Below are positions 20,353 to 30,691 of a stretch of 64,000 nucleotides of DNA, piece by piece. Location: NCBI GenBank assembly GCA_036927565.1, contig JAYESD010000012.1, positions 186,001 through 250,000 on the forward strand. Direction: 5' to 3'. The DNA comes from Tuctoria greenei. Its lineage: Eukaryota; Streptophyta; Magnoliopsida; Poales; Poaceae. The notes beneath the pieces are model-generated. The model did not search any database, had not been told where the DNA came from, and saw nothing but the letters and a program-made list of their open reading frames with translations. A program made the translations under genes and the position numbers. The first letter of the stretch is position 1. Each line of letters opens with the position of its first letter.

Positions 20353-23300
20353 TCATCTCGCATTGCTATATACATTTTTTCCAGCATTGACATCTTCTCG
20401 CATATAGGGTTTCAAATTCTTTTTAATGCTTCTCTCTACGCGCTTGATGTTTTCTGGTTCGGTGAAAAGGTACATCTCTTCATACTGATTATATTCCTCT
20501 TCATTATCTCCCACATTGTCAACCCCAACAATATTTTGCTTTCCAGAAACAACTACGTGCAACTTCTCAGTTTCTGGATCTTGAACATAAAAAACTTGTG
20601 CAACATTATCGGCGAGAACCCACAGGTCATCTTTGTAACCCACTTTATTCAAGTCTACCAGTGTCAGTCCGTAATTGTCCACTTTCAAACCATCAGGATG
20701 TTTGACCCATTGGCACTTAAATACGGGCATTACCATTCTTTCGCCATAATCGAGTTCCCATATTTCCTCTATGAACCCGAAGTATGTGGTCTTCTGCCCT
20801 TGCGAATCATAAGCCTCAATACGAACACCACTATTTTGTGCAACACTCTTACCGTCTTTTTCTTTAGTGTAAAATGTGTAACCATTGATGTCATATGCTT
20901 GCCATGATGTTACCAAAGCAGATGGGCCACAAGCTAACTTTTTCATTGTTGCCTCTTCTATAGTGTTTCCGTATGATATATTTTTGTCCATTAACCATTC
21001 AGTGAAACATCTTCTGTGCTCTTTCATGATCCAGTCCTCTTTGCGGTCTTGGTTTTTATCACGAAGCTCAATTTGGTGTTCCTCGATGTACGGCTCAGCT
21101 ATTGCGAGCTGTTGTAGTACACCAAAATGTGCACGGTGTACATTCTTGTAATCTTGAACAATAAAAGTTTTCTTACCCACTTTGCCTCTCCCACGTAGTC
21201 TACCCTCATGTACCGGTATAGGCACACCTATCGATTTTCCATCTTTGATGTAATCAGCGCAACCCTCAATCACTTCTTCAGTGGTGTATCCTTCCATAAT
21301 TGAACCCTCTGGGTGAGCACGGTTCCGCACATAACCTTTTAATACTCCTAAATATCTCTCCAACGAAAACATATGATGTAAATATAGTGGCCCCAATGCT
21401 TTTATCTGATCAACAAGATGTATGATTAGGTGTACTTGCATATCAAAAAAGGATGGTGGGAAACACATCTCAAGCTTGCACATTGTCTCGACGATGTATG
21501 TTTTCAGATAGTCTAAATCTTCACGTGCTATCACCTTTTGCGATACTGCATTGAAGAAGTAACACAAACGTGTGATGACAACTTTTATATGCTCAGGTTT
21601 GATTACTCTTATTGCAATGGCAAGGAAAACTGTCATCATCATGTGACAGTCGTGAGAATTATAACCGAATAAAGACAAGTCTTTCATCGAGACTAGTTTG
21701 CGGATATTGGATGAGAAACTTGTGGGAACTTTGATCCCACGCAAGCATTCGCAAATTGCTTTTTTCTCTTCTAGCGTCAAGTTGTAGCTGGCTGGGGGAA
21801 GGTAATGCTTCCCGTTCGCCTTTTCTACTGGATGAAGCTCTGGTCTCAAATCAAGATTTACTAGGTCCATACGTGAATTTAATCCATCCTTTGTCTTCCT
21901 CGGCATGTCCAGCAAGGTCCCAATGATGCTGTCAAATACATTCTTTGTAACGTGCATCAAATCAATACTATGGCAACATTCCAGATTCTTCCAATACGGA
22001 AGATACTTGAAAAAAATTGATTGTTTCTTGAAAGCCATGTCAGTTGTATCATCCGAAGATGTACTTTTCTTTCTCTTAATTCCTTTACTCTTTTTTCCCT
22101 TACCGAAAGCAATATGAATGTTCTTGACCATTTCAAACACAAGTTTTCCACTGTAAGGTTTCGGTGCAGTATCTTTTTCGATTTTGTTATCAAATTGTTC
22201 TTTCATCTTCCTATACTTGTGTGTATCTGTCAAGAACCGTCGATGTCTCATGTACACCGTCTTTCTGGATGAAGTGAGGTATAGATATCCAGTTCTATCC
22301 ACGCACCTAACGCAACCTTTCTTCCCTTTCATTTGTCCCGATAATGTAAACAGTCCGGGATAATCATGCACGGTAACGAATATCATTGCTCTTAGCGTGA
22401 AATACTCCCGCTTGTACTCATCCCATGTACGTACCCCTTCATTCCACAATTTCGCCATATCTTCCATTAAAGGTTCCAAGAACACATCAATTTCGATGCC
22501 GGGTTGTTTCGGACCTTGGATAAGAACAGATAATAAGATATATTTCCTTTTGTGACACAACCACGTCGGTAGGTTGTACATAGTTAAGACCACGGGCCAT
22601 GTGCTGTGTATGCTCCTTTTTTCACCAAACGGATTCATTCCATCTGTACCCAAGGCAAACCTCACATTTCCGATTTCCTTCGCAAATTCTGGATACTGAA
22701 TATCAAAATTTTTCCACTGCGTTGCATCACCAGGGTGTCGTATATGTTTTTCATTCTTCTTGCGTTCCTCGGAATGCCAACGCATAAGTTCAGCCTCCCT
22801 AGGGTTTGAGAACAAACGCTTCAAGCGATCAATTACCGGAAGGTACCACATCACCAATGCAGGAATTTTTCTCTTATTCTTTCCGTCTGCATCGCCAGAA
22901 GTATCGTCATCGTCACCTTCAGGACCAATAATAAACTTCTTATTCTTCTGAGTCTTTTTCATGTTGGTAACATACTGGTGATTGTAGTCCTTCTTATATC
23001 TACTGACACCACAAATGGGGCATCTAGTTGCGAGCTCATGCTCTTTGCGATACAGAATACAATGGTTCACACAAGCGTGTATTTTTGTCACACCTAGTGC
23101 CATCGGGCAAAGAAGTTTCTTCGCTTTATAAGTGCTTCTAGGCAGTTTATTTGGATTTGGAAGAATTTCTGCCAGAAGATTCAAAAGATCAGAGAAACTA
23201 CAATCGGACCATCCGTGCGTAGCTTTCAACTTTAGTAGTTCTAAGACTGCACGCAATGTAGTAAACTCTTTATCACAACCGTTTGATTCATCATATAAAA

Positions 23301-23754
23301 GCTCTGTGGCCGCATTCTGCAATGTCTCCATTTTACTTAAGCCTTTGCTTGCTCCCATAGAAGTCAGTACATATGGTTCAATGTGACGCAACATCTCCTC
23401 ACAATCGAACTCATCATCATCATCACCAGCTTGATTGTCACTACCATCATCGATATGAACATTATCATCATCTGAGCCTCTCTCATCATCTTTATCCACA
23501 TCATGTGTATCTAACTCACCATGCTCTGTCCATATTGTGTAGTTATTTTTGAAACCTCTTTTCACCAAATGAGATTGGATTACTATAGTATCCGTCCAAG
23601 CAATCTTATTTTCGCAGTCGATACATGGACATAATATGTCATCTATCTTTTGCAACTTCGCATGTCTCTTGGATGCTTCAATAAAATTTGCAACATTACG
23701 AATGTACATAGGATCGGGTCTTGGCATGTTATACATCCACGCTCGACGGTCCAT
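20353..23754 (-). CDS. TNP2-type CACTA transposase, intact, copy 1
   Basis: A single open frame of 1,133 residues. In order: a transposase-associated domain (1-80) beginning MDRRAWMYNMPR with CPCIDCEN; an acidic linker (90-125); a region with Cys pairs, CPICG near 250; the Transposase_21/TNP2 core (about 300-530) with FALGTDGMNPFG, Asp at 371, and the MKGKKGCVRCVDRTGY block; a DUF4218-like region (about 690-810) with PPSFFDMQVHL and MFSLERYLGVLK; and a DUF4216-like region (about 975-1060) with YYG-type residues replaced by YFGFIEEIWELDY. The protein cuts and joins the element ends in the nucleus. The leader contains one intron (about 23756-24214). The N-terminal ATG follows an AG/C acceptor. 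No stop or frameshift is present, unlike copy 2. Confidence 0.93.
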   Translation of the reverse strand: MDRRAWMYNMPRPDPMYIRNVANFIEASKRHAKLQKIDDILCPCIDCENKIAWTDTIVIQSHLVKRGFKNNYTIWTEHGELDTHDVDKDDERGSDDDNVHIDDGSDNQAGDDDDEFDCEEMLRHIEPYVLTSMGASKGLSKMETLQNAATELLYDESNGCDKEFTTLRAVLELLKLKATHGWSDCSFSDLLNLLAEILPNPNKLPRSTYKAKKLLCPMALGVTKIHACVNHCILYRKEHELATRCPICGVSRYKKDYNHQYVTNMKKTQKNKKFIIGPEGDDDDTSGDADGKNKRKIPALVMWYLPVIDRLKRLFSNPREAELMRWHSEERKKNEKHIRHPGDATQWKNFDIQYPEFAKEIGNVRFALGTDGMNPFGEKRSIHSTWPVVLTMYNLPTWLCHKRKYILLSVLIQGPKQPGIEIDVFLEPLMEDMAKLWNEGVRTWDEYKREYFTLRAMIFVTVHDYPGLFTLSGQMKGKKGCVRCVDRTGYLYLTSSRKTVYMRHRRFLTDTHKYRKMKEQFDNKIEKDTAPKPYSGKLVFEMVKNIHIAFGKGKKSKGIKRKKSTSSDDTTDMAFKKQSIFFKYLPYWKNLECCHSIDLMHVTKNVFDSIIGTLLDMPRKTKDGLNSRMDLVNLDLRPELHPVEKANGKHYLPPASYNLTLEEKKAICECLRGIKVPTSFSSNIRKLVSMKDLSLFGYNSHDCHMMMTVFLAIAIRVIKPEHIKVVITRLCYFFNAVSQKVIAREDLDYLKTYIVETMCKLEMCFPPSFFDMQVHLIIHLVDQIKALGPLYLHHMFSLERYLGVLKGYVRNRAHPEGSIMEGYTTEEVIEGCADYIKDGKSIGVPIPVHEGRLRGRGKVGKKTFIVQDYKNVHRAHFGVLQQLAIAEPYIEEHQIELRDKNQDRKEDWIMKEHRRCFTEWLMDKNISYGNTIEEATMKKLACGPSALVTSWQAYDINGYTFYTKEKDGKSVAQNSGVRIEAYDSQGQKTTYFGFIEEIWELDYGERMVMPVFKCQWVKHPDGLKVDNYGLTLVDLNKVGYKDDLWVLADNVAQVFYVQDPETEKLHVVVSGKQNIVGVDNVGDNEEEYNQYEEMYLFTEPENIKRVERSIKKNLKPYMREDVNAGKNVYSNAR

Positions 23755-24390
23755 GCTTCAATAATAGAATTTTTTGTCAGATTTACAAAATTTGGCCACA
23801 AATATTCTCTAAAGGTCTTCTATAAAATGAATTTACAGAGACATAACAAGTATGATTAGGGCGACTAATGTAGGAGACGGGCGACGTCTTGAGGCGGACG
23901 GAGTCAAAGGGGGAAACAGGCCCAGCAGCATGGGCTAGGTCTGGGTGGGATCCAGTCCGTTATATCGGGAAACAAGGCCCAGATGCATCTTATATATATT
24001 ACAATAGCATCTGTTAATTAAACATCATATTCATGTCACATAATAGGTACAAAAAGGAAACAATCCATATAGTCCATACATCAATATACCAGAACACAAT
24101 CCATAGTCCTTACACATGCAAAAGGACAGAATCCATATACCAGAACACACAAAACTAACAGCTTATCAGCTAATGAAAATATACAAAGAAAAAGTAAGGA
24201 AACTACATTTACCTTGCAGAGGCGTCAGCACGGTGGGCCGGCTGGGTGGAGAAGTGGCGGTGCGGGGTTGAGCGGCGGCGCGGCAGTATGGGCTGGGCGG
24301 CGGAGCGGCGGCGCGGCGCAGGGGAAATTTCAACAGCCTGGCGGCGTCGATATAAATTCTCCAGGGTTGCGTTTTGACTGCGGTGAGGGG

Positions 24391-24401
24391 TCCTTATATA
24401 G
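24391..24401 (-). promoter_or_regulatory. TATA box of the TNP2 gene, copy 1
   Basis: The minus strand reads CTATATAAGGA, followed by a GC-rich leader with a splice donor CAAG/GTAAATG at 24214/24213. The same arrangement is present in copy 2 at 52141. Confidence 0.7.
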
Positions 24402-24429
24402 ACGTAGGTTTTTCACAGGCGGTTTTTAA

Positions 24430-24600
24430 CTTTATCGCAGGCGGGTTTTACTTAGCAACCGCCTGAGATGATGTTTATTAATTAAGAAGTAAATATCTTC
24501 ACAGGCTGTTGGTACTTAATAACCGCCAGGGAAGATTTTTATCTCAGGCGGGTATTACTTAACAACCGCCTGAGATAATGCCAACTGAACAAAATATTTT
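24430..24600. repeat. internal copies of the subterminal motif upstream of TNP2, copy 1
   Basis: Facing CAGGCGG...CCGCCTG pairs lie directly upstream of the TNP2 TATA box. Transposase or regulator binding at these sites could control the promoter, as TNPA does in En/Spm, but this is inference. Confidence 0.65.
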
Positions 24601-24874
24601 TAAAACTTGTATACATGTATGAATTTTTTTAATTTTTTTAAAAGCACTCCAACATGTCAAACTTCAAATTATCCACCATTCTAACTAAATGCTCATATAC
24701 ATATGAGCATTTAGAGCACATTCACTTCATTCTAACACACCAGTATTTATTGACTTCATGAACTAAAGAAATATGTACATTCACTTCATGAACACAAATA
24801 TATTACAAAACACAAGAACTCCTAAAACTACAAAAGAAATATGTACAAGAACTAAAACTACACTACGGCCCCGC

Positions 24875-25360
24875 CTAATCCCTCATCTCCGCCAACTTCT
24901 CAAACCACGCCAAGCGGTCCTCCTCCGACTCGTCGTCGTCGTCGTCGTAGTCGTCACCATGGTGGTGGTCGCCGTCGTCGTCGTCGCCGTCGTCAGTGGA
25001 CGACTCGTCGTCGCCGTCGTCGGTGGACGACTCGTCGTCGCCGTCGTCGGAGGACGACTCGTCGTCGCCGTCGTCGGAGGACGACTCGTCGTCGCCGTCG
25101 TCGGAGGACGACTCGTCGTCATCATCGTCATCATCGTCGTCGTCGTCGAAGTCGTCCTCCTCCTCCTCCTCCTCCTCCGGCGACGATGCAGCAGGAGAGA
25201 GGGTCGGCTTCTCCGGCTGAGCCGATTGCTCCGGCTGTACCGGTGGCTCCGGCTGCACCGGCGGTGGAACGCGCTGGTCGTCATTCACCCTCTCGGGGGA
25301 GGTGCAGCGTATCCGCTTGCATGGCTGACTCGGAGGGCTAGGTGGTGGAAGGCTGGCCAT
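24875..25360 (-). CDS. small acidic-tailed protein A, unknown function, copy 1
   Basis: A 161-residue frame from the ATG at 25358-25360. An in-frame ATG 72 bp upstream (25432) lies within ~20 bp of a TATATAAG box (25447-25454), so transcription would probably start after it. The chosen ATG also has a good context (GCCATGG). The protein begins MASLPPPSPPSQPCKRIR, then CTSPERVNDDQR, a Pro/Gln/Glu section with PVQPE repeats, and a long Asp/Glu/Ser tail. The N-terminal block is clearly related to protein B at 29782-30213 (MADLPPPSPP, SPEKINAEQR). The basic KRIR and acidic tail would suit a nuclear protein, but I recognise no family. The C-terminus differs from copy 2 (EMRD here, ERMEEAGP there). 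Confidence 0.6.
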   Translation of the reverse strand: MASLPPPSPPSQPCKRIRCTSPERVNDDQRVPPPVQPEPPVQPEQSAQPEKPTLSPAASSPEEEEEEEDDFDDDDDDDDDDDESSSDDGDDESSSDDGDDESSSDDGDDESSTDDGDDESSTDDGDDDDGDHHHGDDYDDDDDESEEDRLAWFEKLAEMRD

Positions 25361-25496
25361 GGCTGTGGTGGTTAATCGGCGGCGGGCTAGGAGAAGAAGA
25401 AAGGAGTGGAGAAAAGTTTTGTGCTTGTCCATAACCGACGACGCGCCTTATATAGGTCTGTGCGGAGTAGACGAGGGAGCGGTTCGTTTCCCGCGC

Positions 25497-26050
25497 ATTG
25501 AACTCTTTGCAGACCTCGTGCGGCGCACAATTAAACCACTGCGGAAGACGCGTCCCTGCACCACGGCTTCTCAACTTCTCCGCAGACCTCGTGCGGCGCG
25601 TCAGTTAATTAACACTTCTCAGGCCGTTAAATAACATATTGTAATTTCAAAAATGATTATCTCAGGCGGTTATTACTTATAAACCGCCTGCAAATATGTT
25701 TATCTAAGGCGGGTATAACTTAACAACCGCCTGGGATAATGCCCGATACTCTTCTGCAGTTTCCTTATCCCTTGCTTCTTTTTTATTTAGATTCCAATAT
25801 AAATACTCAAACATGTTTACATTCTGCAAATTGTGTTCAAATTCGATGATTCTTTCTTCTACATTTGTATTAAATTAACATCTACCAACTGAACAAAATA
25901 TTTAGTTCATTGCGCATTGAACTCTTTGCAGACCTCGTGCGGCGCACCATTAAACCACTGTGGAAGACGATCTTGAGAGATCCTTGCACGCGTCCCTGCA
26001 CCACGGCTTCTCAACTTCTCCGCAGACCTCGTGCGGCGCGTCAGTTAATT
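25497..26050. repeat. promoter-cassette repeat of acidic gene A, two copies in CACTA-1
   Basis: A ~130-bp GC-rich cassette bounded by GCAGACCTCGTGCGGCGC is present at about 25497-25608 (internally shortened) and about 25910-26050. The first copy lies just upstream of the acidic gene A TATA box. In CACTA-2 the same cassette is present three times. Confidence 0.75.
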
Positions 26051-26143
26051 AACATCTTCTCAGGCGGTTGGTACTTACCAACCGCCTGAGAATATATTTA
26101 TCTCGGGGACAGGTGTTACTTACTAATCGCCTAAGATAAGCCC

Positions 26144-26917
26144 ATGGAGTTCCCCTTGCCGCACGATATTGCGGTCCTGATCGCGGGGTGGGTCGCCGCA
26201 ACCTCCACCCAGCCCATGGACGACCTCTCCAGTCTGCGCGCCACCTGCAAGGCCATGCACGCAGCGTGCCGTGATCCCACCGTCGGCAGGCGCGTGGCGC
26301 TGGAGCGCGAGAGCAGCTGGGAGTGGTTCCAACGGCACGGGAACGGGAGCTACGACGCCCTCGTGGAGCGCCTGGCCAACGTGGGCAACCCTCATGCGTG
26401 CTATGTCACCGGGTTCGACCTCGTCTTCAACTACGGCCGCGCGCAGGCGCAGCAGGGCACCCAGTTCCTTGCCCGGGCGGCCGCGAACGGCCACAAGGTG
26501 GCGGCCTACGTCCTCGCCATGCTCTGCTACGACGCCGACCGCGGGGACCGCGATGCCCTCGAGTATATCCGGCAGGTCGAAGGCGAGGCCCACATCGGCG
26601 ACAACACGGTCGGGTCCGTCGCGATGAAGAGGACCAACAATGAGTGTTGCCAGTGTCGGAATCAAGCCATGCAGAGGCTCGACATTTTCGTGAGCTGGAG
26701 GTTACTGCGTAGGCCTCCTCCCGGACCGCCGCCGGTGGCACTGCCCGACATTGACGATGGCGTTTGCCGCTGCCCAACAGGGGGGAACCAGGGGCCTGCC
26801 CGCTGCGGCAGGCGAGGGTGGTCCGAGACCGTCTTCTGTACTGAGAACTGTAGGATTGAGCGCGAGTATGACCTGTTCTCCCATAACGTGTTGTACTCTA
26901 TGGGTTATATTAATTAA
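26144..26917 (+). CDS. F-box protein, captured host gene present only in CACTA-1
   Basis: A 257-residue frame with ATG in good context (GCCCATGGA). Residues 3-50 (LPHDIAVLIAGWVAA ... LSSLRATCKAMHAAC) form an F-box of the plant At2g35280-like type. A family-typical helical part follows (CYVTGFDLVFNYGRA, LARAAANGHKVAAYVLAMLC, DALEYIRQVEGEAH). The C-terminal part is Cys-rich (CQC, CRCPTGG, CTENC). F-box proteins link substrates to SCF ubiquitin ligases through SKP1. The gene is single-exon and GC-rich, in sharp contrast to the AT-rich repeats that abut both ends, and transposon motif sequence begins within 5 bp of the ATG and just after the stop. It is absent from CACTA-2, so it is a gain in this copy or a loss in the other. 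Confidence 0.85.
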   Translation: MEFPLPHDIAVLIAGWVAATSTQPMDDLSSLRATCKAMHAACRDPTVGRRVALERESSWEWFQRHGNGSYDALVERLANVGNPHACYVTGFDLVFNYGRAQAQQGTQFLARAAANGHKVAAYVLAMLCYDADRGDRDALEYIRQVEGEAHIGDNTVGSVAMKRTNNECCQCRNQAMQRLDIFVSWRLLRRPPPGPPPVALPDIDDGVCRCPTGGNQGPARCGRRGWSETVFCTENCRIEREYDLFSHNVLYSMGYIN

Positions 26918-26919
26918 GA

Positions 26920-29490
26920 AATAAATATCTTCACAGGCGGTTGGTATTTAATAACCGTCAAAGAAAATATTTATCTCAGGCGGTTATTACTTAACAACCG
27001 CCTGAGATAATACCCGATACTGTTCTTCAGTTTCCTTATCCCTTGCTTCTTTTTTATTTAGATTCCAATATAAATACTCAAACATGTTTAGATTCTGCAA
27101 ATTGTGTCCAAATTCGATGATTCTTTCTTCTACATTTGTATAAAATTAACATCTACCACCTGAACAAAATATTTTTAAAACTTGTATAGCTGACATTGTA
27201 ATGTTTTGGTAAATATCAAATTAATTTCTACTCACATATTATTCACATTTGTGTATCTCATAAAAAAAAAGGTTCCTTCACTCAAAATTGTTGGTATGAA
27301 CATATTTGTATAATTTATACATGTATGAATTCTTTTAATTTTTTTAAAAGCATTCCAACATGTCAAACTTCAAATTATCCACCATTCTAACTAAATGCTC
27401 ATATTCATATGAGGCATTCATCAAATTATGAACACACATTGATTCCAAAAAATTTAAAAAAATATGAAAAAATTCCTAGATGTTGGTATGATGATTAAAA
27501 ATGTCCACTGAAAAAATAAATGAAAAAAGCATTATATTCATCAAGATAGAAAAATGAAAAATAGCATTTGTTGTATGTTTTTTATGTTCTGACCAATTTC
27601 AAAGGATTTATGAAGTGAAATTTAATGGTAACCTTTACTTATCAATAATATTACAAGAAGGTGGATTTTTGCCTTTTTAAAGGACCAAATTTAATCAAGA
27701 ATATTAAATAAGAAGAAGTAAATATCTTCACAGGCGGTTATTGCTTAACAACCGCCTGAGATAATGCCCGATACTGTTCTTCAGTTCCCTTATCCCTTGC
27801 TTCTTTTTTATTTAGATTCCAATATAAATACTCAAACATGTTTAGATTCTGCAAATTGTGTCCAAATTCGATGATTCTTTCTTCTACATTTGTACAAAAT
27901 TAACATCTACCACATGAACAAAATATTTTTAAAACTTGTATAGCTGACATTGTAATGTTTTGGTAAATATCAAATTAATTTCTACTCACATATTATTCAC
28001 ATTTGTGTATCTCATAAAAAAAAAGGTTCCTTCACTCAAAATTGTTGGTATGAACATATTTGTATAATTTATACATGTATGAATTCTTTTAATTTTTTTA
28101 AAAGCATTCCAACATGTCAAACTTCAAATTATCCACCATTCTAACTAAATGCTCATATTCATATGAGGCATTCATCAAATTATGAACACACATTGATTCC
28201 AAAAAATTTAAAAAAATATGAAAAAATTCCTAGATGTTGGTATGATGATTAAAAATGTCCACTGAAAAAATAAATGAAAAAAGCATTATATTCATCAAGA
28301 TAGAAAAATGAAAAATAGCATTTGTTGTATGTTTTTTATGTTCTGACCAATTTCAAAGGATTTATGAAGTGAAATTTAATGGTAACCTTTACTTATCAAT
28401 AATATTACAAGAAGGTGGATTTTTGCCTTTTTAAAGGACCAAATTTAATCAAGAATATTAAATAAGAAGAAGTAAATATCTTCACAGGCGGTTATTGCTT
28501 AACAACCGCCTGAGATAATGCCCGATACTGTTCTTCAGTTCCCTTATCCCTTGCTTCTTTTTTATTTAGATTCCAATATAAATACTCAAACATGTTTAGA
28601 TTCTGCAAATTGTGTCCAAATTCGATGATTCTTTCTTCTACATTTGTACAAAATTAACATCTACCACATGAACAAAATATTTTTAAAACTTGTATAGCTG
28701 ACATTGTAATGTTTTGGTAAATATTAAATTAATTTCTACTCACATATTATTCACATTTGTGTATCTCATAAAAAAAAAGGTTCCTTCACTCAAAATTGTT
28801 GGTATGAACATATTTGTATAATTTATACATGTATGAATTCTTTTAATTTTTTTAAAAGCATTCCAACATGTCAAACTTCAAATTATCCACCATTCTAACT
28901 AAATGCTCATATTCATATGAGGCATTCATCAAATTATGAACACACATTGATTCCAAAAAATTTAAAAAAATATGAAAAAATTCCTAGATGTTGGTATGAT
29001 GATTAAAAATGTCCACTGAAAAAATAAATGAAAAAAGCATTATATTCATCAAGATAGAAAAATGAAAAATAGCATTTGTTGTATGTTTTTTATGTTCTGA
29101 CCAATTTCAAAGGATTTATGAAGTGAAATTTAATGGTAACCTTTACTTATCAATAATATTACAAGAAGGTGGATTTTTGCCTTTTTAAAGGACCAAATTT
29201 AATCAAGAATATTAAATAAGAAGAAGTAAATATCTTCACAGGCGGTTATTGCTTAACAACCGCCTGAGATAATGCCCGATACTGTTCTTCAGTTCCCTTA
29301 TCCCTTGCTTCTTTTTTATTTAGATTCCAATATAAATACTCAAACATGTTTAGATTCTGCAAATTGTGTCCAAATTCGATGATTCTTTCTTCTACATTTG
29401 TATAAAATTAACATCTACCACATGAACAAAATATTTTTAAAACTTGTATAGCTGACATTGTAATGTTTTGGTAAATATCAAATTAATTTC
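26920..29490. repeat. 754-bp tandem repeat array, CACTA-1
   Basis: About 3.4 units with period 754-755 bp, measured at AATATCTTCACAGGCGG at 27721, 28475 and 29230. The first unit (26924) is ~43 bp longer because it has an extra hairpin. Units are nearly identical. Each contains one CAGGCGGTTATTGCTTAA / AACCGCCTG pair, the same motif as the element ends. The rest is AT-rich and non-coding. Confidence 0.93.
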
Positions 29491-29781
29491 TTCTCAGACG
29501 TGAAATTTTAATTAACGATGAACACACTACATCCATTAACAATATTCAATCATTCACACAGTTCAAGAACACACAAGATACTCATTCATTAACAATATGC
29601 ACATCTCACAAAAGAACACACAAGATGCACAATATTTACACAAGAACACACAAGAACACAAAAGATACACAAGTAATATTCAATCACATAGATGAAAAAA
29701 GATAGATTTCATTCATTAACAATATTTACAAAACAGAAGCAACTAAAAACAACAAAAAGAAAAACTAATTAAATCCTACTC
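29491..29781. other. 3' flank of acidic gene B, copy 1
   Basis: AT-rich DNA with short repeats of ACACAAGA type. It is probably the 3' untranslated region of the gene at 29782-30213. Nothing else is seen. Confidence 0.4.
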
Positions 29782-30213
29782 CTACTCCTCTTCCATCTCC
29801 TCCTCCTCGTCCTCCGGCGGCGACTCCGGCACCGGCTGCACCGGCTGCACCGGCTGCACCGGCTGCACCGGCTGCACCGGCTGCACCGGCGGTGCAACCC
29901 CGAGGTTGCTAGCCGTCGCCTCCACCAGCGTTCTACGGCCCTGGGGGCCAAGAACCTGGGCCATCGTCGCGAACAGAATGTCGAGACGATCAGCCACCCC
30001 CACGAGGGCGTAGAGGTAGTGGCCCAAGGTACCCATTCCAGTATACTCTGGAAGGGTACCCAGCCCCAAGGCACTCATGGCGCGAGACGTATTGTTGTAC
30101 GCCTCTCGCGCCATGAGGAGGCGCTGCTCGGCGTTGATCTTCTCGGGGGAGCTGCAACATTGTTTCTTGCAAGGTGGCTCCCTCGGAGGGCTTGGCGGCG
30201 GAAGGTCGGCCAT
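29782..30213 (-). CDS. small acidic-tailed protein B, unknown function, copy 1
   Basis: A 143-residue frame from the ATG at 30211-30213 (context CACTATGGCC). An in-frame ATG 78 bp upstream also exists, and both ATGs sit in an identical copy of GACCCAACACCACTATGGC. The protein has MADLPPPSPPREPPCKKQCC and SPEKINAEQRLLMAREAY, a hydrophobic-patterned middle (GTLGHYLYALVGVADRLDIL), then a VQP tripeptide run (six here, four in copy 2) and a final acidic stretch EDEEEEMEEE. The first ~35 residues are homologous to protein A, so the two genes arose by duplication. No known domain was recognised. Confidence 0.6.
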   Translation of the reverse strand: MADLPPPSPPREPPCKKQCCSSPEKINAEQRLLMAREAYNNTSRAMSALGLGTLPEYTGMGTLGHYLYALVGVADRLDILFATMAQVLGPQGRRTLVEATASNLGVAPPVQPVQPVQPVQPVQPVQPVPESPPEDEEEEMEEE

Positions 30214-30499
30214 AGTGGTGTTGGGTCGTCGGAGCGGAGGAAGACGAAGAAAACAAGAGGATTCAAAGTGAGCGATGCGCTTGTGAGCCATAGTGGTGTT
30301 GGGTCTTTAAGGCCGCGCGGAGTGGAAAAGAAAGGTCGCACCTCGGGGAAAAGAAAGGTCGCGCACGCGTGACATGGTCACTGACGTGTGGGACCGGGTC
30401 CACATGTCAGTGACCGCTGATTAAGTCAGGGGATCCTCATCCCGGTTGGTGAGGGGTCTTTATGTAGGCGTTCATCAAATTAAGAAGTAAATATCTTCA

Positions 30500-30680
30500 T
30501 GTTTAACTCAGGCGGGTGTTACTAACCAACCGCCTGAGATAATTGTATCTTCTCAGACGGGTGTTACTAACCAACCGCCTGAGATAATTGTATCTTCTCA
30601 GACGGTTGGTAAGTAAAATCCGACTGAGATAACATTCTTCCCTGACGGTCGGTACTTAAAATCCGCCTGAGAAAATGTGA
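30500..30680. repeat. internal copies of the subterminal motif upstream of the Transposase_24/Ulp1 gene, copy 1
   Basis: Four facing CAGGCGG/CAGACGG and CCGCCTG pairs immediately precede the TATA box of the Ulp1 gene. The same motif group sits upstream of TNP2, so both transposition genes share candidate regulator sites. Confidence 0.65.
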
Positions 30681-30683
30681 GTC

Positions 30684-30691
30684 TATATATA
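30684..30691 (+). promoter_or_regulatory. TATA box of the Transposase_24/Ulp1 gene, copy 1
   Basis: TATATATA is followed by a GC-rich leader and a donor CTTCAAG/GTAAACC near 30926. The leader intron would run to GATCTAG at 31852, placing the start codon one base into the next exon. The intron holds degenerate TTTGGCTAA-like repeats (31280-31480). Confidence 0.65.

Noticed and set aside
24773..25375. Plus-strand Val- or Ser-rich frames opposite acidic gene A
   Set aside because: They are shadows of the GAC/GTC-rich acidic tail. The minus strand has the TATA box, start context and the shared N-terminal block.
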